This document shows, in pieces, positions 56,805 to 64,000 of a DNA stretch of 64,000 bases (position 1 is its first letter; each line of letters opens with the position of its first letter). The DNA comes from Corbicula japonica (Eukaryota; Mollusca; Bivalvia; Venerida; Cyrenidae), in NCBI GenBank assembly GCA_038501625.1, contig JAZAYU010000062.1, forward strand, positions 2,431,265-2,495,264, written 5' to 3'. The translations under genes were made by a program, and so were the position numbers. The notes under the pieces were generated by a model. The model did no database searches. It worked only from the letters and a program-made list of their open reading frames with translations, and was not told the origin of the DNA.

Positions 56805-58751
56805 TTATATACACATATACAAAATATACAATGTCGAGCTGTGGCAGAGGTACAAGGGTGGGGAGTTTGAAGTATGTTCATCTGATCATCTGATTCTGAA
56901 TGTGTTATAACTGAAAACTCAGCGTACAGCTGGTTTGTATAAAATAAATTCAATTGGGACATTTCGTGATATTTTCGCAATTTTGGCACAAACTGTTTAA
57001 GTATTATTTTCGCCAGTTAAATTTTCGTCATTTATCATCGAGAGGCGAAAATTGACCACAGACACTTTCTTTTTTACGTACGTTGATTTGTCGGTACACG
57101 TTTGCGCAGATTGGTCGGAATTTATTGCAAACATGCAATGAACTGTGCATACATGTGAAAAAGACAAAAATACACAAACTGATTCTTATTTGCTGTCCTC
57201 ATATACATGTACAAAATTAAAGCTTCACGTGCAGAAATACAAAATACATACAAATTAAGTCACGTCTCTAAACTTCACAAAAAAAAACAACATTTAATTT
57301 ATGTTTATCATTTCGGTAAACTATTTGAATGTGCTAATCCTGCCGTAAGCTTGAATTTTCTATATTTAGTAATAGGATGAAATATTTCAAAATCGACATT
57401 TCAAATATATTCCCAACACGACAATCTAAATGAATTATAAGTAAGTTTTAAATGAATTGAAACTAATTAAAATGTAAATTAAAATCACGAGCTATATTGA
57501 GCAGCTTTGATAAGCGATAAATAGCGTAAACGTAGCTGAAGACTTCAAGTGTGAAAACACGCTGCGTAATGGCCGTCTACAATCATTGCACGTTCATCAG
57601 TAACAAGAAAATTACCATAATCTCTTGAACAGCAAATGCAGTTCAATAGAACTTTGCACAAATACATGCTATTAATGCATCTTTATTTCGCATATATTAA
57701 AATAGATGAAAAGGGAACTTTAAAAGCAACGTTCAAACAGTTTGTGACGGTATTTTGTCGATATACCACTTTGCATTTTTGCAGCAAGCATCATCACTTC
57801 CGCGGCTCCAATGTTAAAAATTGCTCCTACGCGCCTGGCTCCTATGTAATAATAACGGGTATCGTTTTCATTTTAATTAATTATATACCAGTATTCAAAG
57901 AAATTTACTCTTGTTTTACGATCTGTTTATTGTTAATAACACGCTTAATTGTTTATGCAGGTGCAGATAATAGCCTGAGGCAAGTGTCAGTCCTAAGTAT
58001 TGAAATTAATTCTTATCAAAACAGTATTTCCTATGACCGATAAATGTGTGAAAACGTCCCGATTAGGCCACCTGTTTCAAGTTGGAAAGTGTGTGTCATC
58101 AAAAAAAATGCAAAGAGATAAACGGAATGTCAATAACCACTTCATTAAAAAATGCTCGACAAGTTTTGGCACAGAAATAAATCATTTTATTGATTTCGTA
58201 TTATGATATATAAAGGTCGTTACGTATACGTTCCGTGATAACGTCGATTTATGTCAAAAAGGGTACGAGTTGACTTGGGTAGGTACGAGTTGACCAAAGA
58301 TCAGGTACGAGTTGACCAATAAAGGGTACGAGTTGACTAAGGTACGAGTTAACTTAGGTACGAGTTGACCAGATACCTATAAATCTATTTCTTGAAATAT
58401 TTATGCATTTGCAATCTTAAAGATTTGGGTAGATTTGGGCATTTCGTGCTGCCGATATCCAGGTGCAACTCAGTTTATTGTCTTGTTAACCAGACATGTT
58501 CTAAGCACCGAACTTCTTTAGCTTTTACACATGAAAGATTACATCTGGGAGGATTTAAGACCAGCTCACAACCCAGAACTTTACCCCACCACATCATGAA
58601 GGAAGGTCGAAGATTATTTTGCCATAATTTTTGTCAAATTTGCCTGGCTTACCAAATGCCACAGGCCAAGAAGAATGGTTCCGACTCTAACATGGCAACA
58701 GAAACAGCACTTGAAAGCGCTGGAATTCTCTGAGACGTCCTTAAACCACAT
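44375..58751 (-). CDS. LAPTM4: LAPTM4-family lysosomal-associated four-pass membrane protein (7 coding exons)
   Basis: Family members are small four-TM proteins of late endosomes and lysosomes that bind Nedd4-type ubiquitin ligases through PY motifs and affect sphingolipid and nutrient handling. Exons: 58653-58751, 53396-53576, 51255-51331, 48868-48996, 48243-48338, 47479-47580, 44375-44452. They total 762 nt, 253 residues; human LAPTM4A is 233. Visible: Cys-rich cytosolic N-terminus (KCCFCCHVRVGT); TM1 about 24-47; luminal loop with sequon N86-S-T; TM2 about 96-118; TM3 about 126-150; TM4 about 177-203. The cytosolic tail carries two PPxY motifs (PPKY 232-235, PPPY 248-251). The ATG at 58751 has A at -3 and an in-frame stop upstream. 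All phases match. Whether it is A-like or B-like cannot be settled. Confidence 0.92.
44574..46944. mobile_element. hAT-like non-autonomous element, 2.37 kb
   Basis: Ends TAGGGATG...CATCCCTA (fits the hAT YARNG terminus) flanked by the 8-bp duplication ATTTTAAT (44566-44573, 46945-46952). Subterminal TTCGAACATTCGAATG palindromes occur at both ends. No transposase is recognised. A second large inverted repeat occupies the middle. It lies in the LAPTM4 GC-AG intron. Confidence 0.85.
45485..46605. mobile_element. Foldback inside the hAT-like element, arms about 430 bp
   Basis: Arms 45485-45916 and 46177-46605 are reverse complements with scattered differences. The termini and the 260-bp loop carry repeated GGTACCCTGTA motifs. 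Either a nested foldback element or long subterminal arms of the host element; no separate TSD was found. Confidence 0.75.
47479..47580 (-). CDS. LAPTM4: LAPTM4 coding exon 6
   Basis: Encodes SYLINMVWACYRYLQLRN, equivalent to the family's AYLINCVWNCYKY, and the start of the cytosolic tail. Phase 0 both ends. The donor is GAG|GCAAGT, a GC-AG intron in strong context. Confidence 0.9.
48243..48338 (-). CDS. LAPTM4: LAPTM4 coding exon 5 (TM4, first part)
   Basis: Encodes the second luminal loop end (ADYPGMDRLLKMDEQ) and most of TM4 (WLMLWFVIVFVLILTIK). Phase 0 both ends. Confidence 0.9.
48548..48765. repeat. Fragment of dispersed repeat
   Basis: Two diverged cores with AAGGGCTATAACTCTGG and AAAGGCCATAATCCTGG. 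LAPTM4 intron between exons 4 and 5. Confidence 0.55.
48868..48996 (-). CDS. LAPTM4: LAPTM4 coding exon 4 (TM3)
   Basis: Encodes LMPFFCLQVFDFCVTCLWIV, matching the family's IPFFCYRLFDF-type motif and third helix, then YAPDIKLWIYQQNM. Phase 0 both ends; donor GTAAGT. Confidence 0.92.
49430..50045. repeat. Intronic minisatellite, about 35-45-bp units (part 1)
   Basis: Units of the form AGTAAAGTAGGAATGTCAG / AGAAGATAATGAG. Continues at 51005-51230 after foreign sequence. LAPTM4 intron 3. Confidence 0.75.
50274..51010. repeat. Dispersed repeat with internal TTAGGG-like block
   Basis: Starts AACAAGAGCTGTCACTTG and ends CGGACGGACGG...TTTGGGGGCATAAAAAAT. Between 50447 and 50670, five groups of TTAGGGTTAGGGTTA alternate with GACCTTAGGG spacers. 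Inserted in the intronic minisatellite. Confidence 0.75.
51005..51230. repeat. Intronic minisatellite (part 2)
   Basis: Same units as 49430-50045, ending about 25 bp from the LAPTM4 exon 3 donor. Confidence 0.75.
51255..51331 (-). CDS. LAPTM4: LAPTM4 coding exon 3 (TM2)
   Basis: Encodes ENLCLMFAVVLCTFLVSVML and VYGAVR, corresponding to the LAPTM4 second transmembrane helix. Phase 1 in, phase 0 out; donor GTAAGA. The intronic minisatellite starts about 30 bp beyond the donor. Confidence 0.88.
51969..52922. repeat. Dispersed repeat ending in a CTCACC/GGTGAG hairpin
   Basis: Starts AAGGTCCATAGGACCCTGGG and GTCGCTCACCTG; four cores of about 130 bp (GGCCTTGTGGTTTCAGAGAA); ends GACGGACGG, then AGCTCACC...GGTGAGCT. 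LAPTM4 intron 2. Confidence 0.75.
53040..53390. repeat. AT-rich dispersed repeat, copy 2
   Basis: Collinear with 25730-26075. It ends within about 10 bp of the LAPTM4 exon 2 donor. Confidence 0.65.
53396..53576 (-). CDS. LAPTM4: LAPTM4 coding exon 2
   Basis: Completes TM1 (LLHLLVLGCLISTSL) and encodes the first luminal loop with the N86-S-T glycosylation sequon. Phase 0 in, phase 1 out; acceptor GTTTTTCAG, donor GTAGTC. A dispersed AT-rich repeat abuts the donor. Confidence 0.88.
53655..54928. mobile_element. hAT-like non-autonomous element, 1.27 kb
   Basis: Ends CAGACATGGGGCGAATTA / TAATTCGCCCCATGTCTG with the 8-bp duplication ATAGTAGA (53647-53654, 54929-54936). Subterminal blocks repeat AATGCATTAAATTAGCATTA several times at both ends. 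No ORF of note. In LAPTM4 intron 1. Confidence 0.88.
56430..58377. mobile_element. 1.9-kb DNA element with 8-bp TSD and terminal iterons, copy B (inverted)
   Basis: A near-identical copy of the 33055 element in the opposite orientation, with its own 8-bp duplication TATAAATC (56422-56429, 58378-58385). It has six iterons at each end and a GT/CA microsatellite at 56706-56802. It lies in LAPTM4 intron 1, close to coding exon 1. Confidence 0.88.
58653..58751 (-). CDS. LAPTM4: LAPTM4 coding exon 1
   Basis: A 33-codon exon starting MWFKDVSENSSAFK, then the Cys-rich KCCFCCHVRVG motif typical of LAPTM4 and the first half of TM1 (TILLGLWHL). It ends in phase 0 at GTAAGC. An overlapping antisense open frame is a shadow. 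Confidence 0.88.
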
Positions 58752-60329
58752 TATTTTTCTTGTTTTCGTTTTCAGTATCACTATCACGTCACTGTTTATT
58801 TATTATTAATGTATTCATGAGATATAAAGTAGTTCGCAACACAGATATTAATCATATTATTGTTAATTTTAAACGGCTGTCTTCTCTTATATTTACTTAA
58901 TTTAAAGATAAAACTTCATGCAATATTTACTTAACATATTGAGAACTACTGTTATGTTATGAAGAACAAAATATGTTTTATTACGAATTATTTTTTTGGT
59001 GTTATTAGGTCATATAAGACGACCAGATAGACTGTTCCACTGCCCATATATTCGGTTGTGGATAAAGCGTTAGACCCAGACCACACAAAGTGTGGATATA
59101 CTAGATTTTGAAAGAAACACTGCAATATTTTATCGTTATAGCATTATGTTACACTGAAAATCAAAACAAAAGTATATGTGCGAGCAAAACTTTAAATTTC
59201 CAATAAGAATGCGCACTTCAACATCAAGATGAAATTATTGTAGTCTTTAAAAGCACATCGAGTAATCATGACGACAACCTAGCTAGTTTATAAATGGACT
59301 TATCAACGCCAACTTTTCAGAAATGTAAGCAAACTTTCTTGATATAAATATTAATCTTTCTATTGAGAATTTTTTCGTACCTACAAAAATATATGTTAAA
59401 ACAGACGATTTTAACCTAGCTCGTCCGTTTTAGATGGTTATGTCCCAGGTGCAACATCTTAATTACGGAATTTCACAGCTTGTTCTCTTTTCTAGTTAGA
59501 GATTTCAAAGAAGGCAACCTTTCCAAATTAGAAACACTCTTGAAATTAGGTTCCTCAAATAGAAGAACGATACCTTGATTTGATTTTGATTTTAAAATTC
59601 GGCAAATTTACAATCTTAATATCAATACATGAAAATCGCAATCTGATTAATATCATCTCCCAGTGAAAACCTCTAGGTTATCATTTTGTTAGATCTGACT
59701 ACAGTGAGATTGCTCAAGTTTGATACATGTTTTTCAATTATTTGTTATTCACCTAGGTTAAAGTATTGATGATTTTATTGTAATTAAAATGTGTGTTCTA
59801 GTTTACAAGTTATATTTACAACAAACAATAGGTGATTCGGTATTCTTAATATAAGTAGGTACTGCGACTTAATCGTTTTATCTTTGAATACAGTAGGAAG
59901 ATCATTAACCCCCCCCCCCCTTTATTTAGAAAAGACATTTTCAAGAAATGCATCCGACGTTCAGGTCCCATGATTATAATACCGATAATAGAGACCAATG
60001 TAGATTTCTACTTTCGGTTTGAACCAAGAGGTAAGTTTTCATTGAATTTCTTGAAAACCCTAACATTATTTTGACGAATTGGCACTAAACAATGTAGAGC
60101 AGCATATACTTATTTCAGGTATGAGTTGGTTTGGTATATTGTCCATGAATTCTAGAGTTCTCATGCAAACGTTTTTTTCTTTTGTTTTCAAGTATGTGCT
60201 TGATAATTAGAACATGAATTAGACTAAATTGAGCTTGCAAACATTAACTACATCCTTAGCTAAATACATTTCTTTACTAAAATCTAGGTGGCAATAAGTA
60301 TTTTCCCCAAAATTCATTTTTTAAATTTT

Positions 60330-60575
60330 CGCCTGTTTTCGCCATTTGCAATGTTTGCGCCTATCCATTTTCCTTCCTGTATTGCGTTCCTGGGCTATAT
60401 TCATGAGTGGTTGACAAGTTTGTGATTCCCACGATCTTTTAGCACGAAAGCCATGTGGATTTTTATATTTCATGTTTTGCGAGTCTAGATCGCGAATCAC
60501 AATTGCCGAGACTAAAATGTGCTCCAGCATTTTAGAAATTAAAAGAGCCAATCGAAGGGTCCTGAACTCGACCAC
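60330..60575 (-). pseudogene. Fragment of non-LTR retrotransposon reverse transcriptase
   Basis: The minus-strand frame reads SKMLEHILVSAI, then NPHGFRAKRSWESQ. This matches the conserved SKxLEHI...HGFRxxRSCETQ block of CR1/jockey-type reverse transcriptases. Only about 60 residues remain and there is no catalytic FxDD. Confidence 0.65.
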
Positions 60576-61492
60576 AGTTCACTTGAAAATCTCTGCTAAG
60601 TGGCACCGCGATCGAAATCTGGTAACATTTCATTTTTCAACTAATAATTAGTTCTGTGGCCCAAGAATTTGATTTCAGTCAAATCATGTGGCCTGGGCTG
60701 AGTGCACCCGATGTGAAAGCTGTAATATTAAGTCAAGGCCAAATCATTTCAATGCAATCTCGAATCAATCGCGATCGTAAATTTAGGGACATTCACTGTT
60801 TTCGAACCCCAGTCGCTGTGAAAGCTGTTAGTTTTTGGCCTTCGATTTCGGTCCCAGCCGACATTAAAGAAATATTCCTGGGGAATTCCGATTTGATCCC
60901 GACATGATGTCAGTTTTATGGCTGAATCGCAAATCAGATCTAGAGGCTCTGAGCTCAATTTTTGTCTACGTGAAAATCTTCAGTTCTGTGGCCACTTGTT
61001 TGATCACATTATAAAAACACCCCTTAATCCAGAGACCATTTCAATCGCTGCCAAAACAAACCACAACAAAACGTAAGTGAAGTAATAAAGAGTTCGAAAA
61101 CAACCAACACGACTAGAGTCAGTGTAGGGGCAACACGTTTGATCCCAATCGAGAAGGAAGCAGGCAAATCAAGATTCCAGAGTTCGATTCTAGCCGACGT
61201 GAAATTGTCATTCATTTTAAGGGCCCCCGAATTCGATCGCACTGATGAAAAAGAACCGCCAGCTTGTGGATAAAAGTTTCAGAATTCAGGTAAAGCACAG
61301 CTCTTATAATTGTAAGGTTTAACAACAAGGAACTGTGCGCCTTGTTGCAAAAGAATTGATAAGAATGGCTTTTCCAATATTTTTTTTTATTGAAATAATA
61401 ATAAATAATAAACGTAACATATTTAACGATAACAATACATGTATAAAGTCCTCACACCCCAACAATTCAAACTATACACTGTTCCAAAGAAA

Positions 61493-61690
61493 GTGTGCAC
61501 TTTGTTGTTGGTGACTTTTCATTAACTGCTTTTCTTAATGCCCAAATATTTGATATCAAAGTTGAGATAAGATTATAGATAGTTTTACTGTAGAATTTAA
61601 ATGATCCACTCTCAATTTTGAGACCATATATTTAGGCATTAAGAAAGGCAGTTAATAAAAAATCACAAAAAACAAACTACACACTTTCAT
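61493..61690. repeat. Inverted repeat with about 60-bp arms
   Basis: TTAACTGCTTTTCTTAATGC on the left mirrors GCATTAAGAAAGGCAGTTAA on the right. The flanking AGTGTGCAC / TACACACT also pair. Confidence 0.65.
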
Positions 61691-62726
61691 TTGGAATAGA
61701 AAATATATGTAAATTAGCATTGGGTCTAGCCCAGAACATACCAATCTACAGAATTGACATTCAACACTGTTCTTAAATCTTACAATAAATAAACTTATTT
61801 TAGAAAACAAATCTTTATCGACCCATAAACTTGACCGAATATGCTTTCAATTGTTATGCCGAGTCTTCTCCTCAACTGAGATTTTCATATCGACTTAGAT
61901 TTGCGAACTACGCCGCTCTTCAGTTTGAAGTAAAAATGATAGCGGTTTATCTTAATTTGACCAAAATATTCACCATCATAGAATCTGCATTGCAAACTTT
62001 CAGATTTTTTTACATCCAATTATATTATTTGAAGTTTCTATGACTGAATGACCGTGTAACGTGTTGATATGACATTCAGGCAGTGTTTTTTAATCCAGTG
62101 TAAACATTAAACAATTTGCTCTATTACGACTCATAAAGTAAATTTATGAATATACATGTACAGCAATATTCTGCCAAGACCACTCATGCCTTTCTTTTTC
62201 TGTTTAGTAAACGTAAGCTCGCATATTGAAGTCGTGTGTAAAACAATTCATAAAAGCCAATGTATTTATTGACACAAAAAAAGCGAAATTTTTATTAATT
62301 TATTTAATCCGCCAGCTTACTTTTGAGATTTGAAGAAACTCGAAGATAGTCCATGAAGTTGCGATTGGCATATAACCGATTCTGCAATAAATCATACAGA
62401 ATAATTTAACGACACACCCAGTTTAAGTGATTTTTTGTCTGTTGTAGGAATGAATTGTACCAAACTCAACGACATTCGAGGTGGTTAGCGGCTAATGCAT
62501 ACTTTCTCACAACCTTAACAACCCTACCCACTAAAATTGGGCCTTTTTGCAAATCCTAAAACATAAAATACATGAACAAAACATGAACATCTTACAAATG
62601 TTAACAGGAATGAAGATAAATATTTTGTACAATAAACCATTTAAGTTTCTCTTTCTCTCCGCATCCTCACCCTAAAACACTCAGTGTATGGACAAATATA
62701 TAAATATAAGAAAATAAAAATAACAT

Positions 62727-62876
62727 TTAAGGAATGATTCTTATTTTGGTGCGGTTCATGCAGATTGGACGTGCACGCGAGAGCTGGCAAATTTGCGCGC
62801 TTTATGGTAAATTTGCCAGCTCTCGCGTGCACGTCCAATCTGCATGAACCGCACCAAAATAAGAATCATTCCTTAA
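62727..62876. repeat. Perfect 150-bp palindrome
   Basis: Arms of about 69 bp with no mismatch that I can see, around a GCGCGCTTTATG-like centre. Bounded by TTAA on each side with GGAATG/CATTCC just inside, like a TTAA-targeted MITE (piggyBac type). Confidence 0.85.
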
Positions 62877-64000
62877 TTAAAGTTTATTAATTGGACCTAT
62901 TATTTCATTGGTATAACAATTATTCTACTAGCATTACATAAAGTGCCGGTCACATATGCTAACGCTTATTTAGAAGTTTTTAATCGTCGAAGTGAGTTCA
63001 CAATGTCGACCGAGAAGGCCGTAGTCCTATTTATATGGAATTCCAGTCGCACACCGGTACCTTGTAAAGCAGACTACCAGGCTTTCTTATGGAACGAGAA
63101 CTTGAGCGAGGCACTACAGACTGGGCAGTTGGGGTAGGTCTTTACCTCCTTCTTTGGTATATGCCAGCATTTACTGCAGCGCAACCTGTATTTCTTGTAT
63201 CTGGAGGTATAATTATAACATATATTAAAAGCACTTCGAGGCTGCAAGACTGCCGTAACTCTAGTATAAGAAAGAATTACGACTGTCTTGCGTGCAATCC
63301 ACCGACTACATACAAACAGTGAAGGTAATCGCTCTATGATAAGAGTTTCTTAATGAAATACTGTTTAAACCAATGCTAGAGTTGGGAAACTAGGAAAAAA
63401 TTATGCATAGTCGGTCCCTCCATCGTTTATAAATATGATTTTGACCCCCGTCCATGATCAGTAAACAATAAAGGGCCATATGCATGACTCACGCAAATTC
63501 GAGCGAAACATAGCATATACCATAAAATGCGCCGAGTCATGTTTAAATTGGTCAAGGTTCGTCAAAATGCTATAGAAATGTAGGAGAAGTTGCTCTTAAG
63601 GTATTATGATTATGCATATCGATATAGGGGCCATTGGTTATGCCAGTGTAAGCGAACCGCAACATCTGATTATATGCGCTAGGACAGTTCATTATAATAA
63701 TTCTGGTTAAGTTTCGTCAAAATCGCTTTCAAAAGTAGGAGTAACGCAATGAAGTGAAAATGATGTAAGGTTAGTAACTCATTTAAATTCTAGCGAAAAG
63801 CAAAACCAATGTGATATGCCTTTGGGCATTTAGTTATAATTCTGCTGTTCAAGTTTCATCCTAATCTAGTAAGACCTGTGAGAAGACTTGCGCACAGAAG
63901 AGCATGAGGCATCAACAGGCGAATAAACGAATGGAGGCTACAATAAAAATCGCCCGAAAACTATAAATCTGCGGCCTTCAACTTACGCAATAAAATATCG

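Larger units (their letters stand above)
58752..64000. other. Upstream flank of LAPTM4 without recognised genes
   Basis: Must contain the LAPTM4 transcription start; a CRE-like GTGACGTGA lies about 45 bp upstream of the ATG. Otherwise a LINE scrap, inverted repeats, a poly-C run near 59910 and, from about 63460, another 'AAAGGGCCATA' dispersed repeat running off the edge. No further coding exon recognised. Confidence 0.5.

Noticed and set aside
58392..58733. 113-codon plus-strand frame
   Set aside because: It overlaps LAPTM4 exon 1 antisense; the minus strand gives the Cys-rich LAPTM4 N-terminus with matching splice phase.

Overview
This is a eukaryotic window: intron-rich, AT-rich and packed with transposon-derived repeats. 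Two animal gene structures and several dispersed repeat types (units reading 'aagggccataactc' that end in a GGACGG-rich stretch; GTAGATC/GATCTAC foldbacks) point to a mollusc, most likely a heterodont bivalve. The phylum call is an inference from gene and repeat style; I cannot name the species.

Only two host protein genes could be supported, both on the minus strand. (1) AGBL5, a CCP5-type cytosolic carboxypeptidase (tubulin deglutamylase), runs from its ATG at 25579 down to its stop at 7105. All 13 coding exons join in frame with acceptable splice signals and give a 1225-residue protein. A likely non-coding first exon and promoter lie near 32.9-33.0 kb. (2) A LAPTM4-family four-pass lysosomal/endosomal membrane protein runs from its ATG at 58751 to its stop at 44375. 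It has seven coding exons (253 residues), including a 99-base first exon that ends two codons before the second half of TM1. The genes lie head-to-tail and have no obvious functional link.

Layout. 1-3585: two abutting tandem arrays (about 157-bp and about 175-bp monomers), probably the bodies of pearl/Helentron-like elements. 3586-7104: no gene; foldback MITEs and a TA-flanked 835-bp element. 7105-25614: AGBL5 coding exons with introns full of foldback MITEs, a pogo-like element and minisatellites. 25615-33045: probable AGBL5 intron 1 and promoter, containing a 4.2-kb LTR retrotransposon with apparently identical LTRs whose only coding region is an aspartic-protease ORF. 33055-34989: a 1.9-kb element with 8-bp target duplications and six iterons at each end; an inverted sister copy lies at 56430-58377 in LAPTM4 intron 1. 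35718-38081: a large foldback with 505-bp arms. 38082-42690: no gene seen. 42885-58751: LAPTM4, whose introns hold two hAT-like elements, an interrupted minisatellite and a TTAGGG-like block. 58752-64000: no gene, a LINE reverse-transcriptase scrap and a perfect 150-bp palindrome.

The most distinctive material is mobile: the protease-only LTR element with its hairpin-rich 3' half, the iteron-ended element pair, and the palindrome families in the introns. Among genes, the unusual point is a predicted C-terminal membrane anchor on AGBL5.
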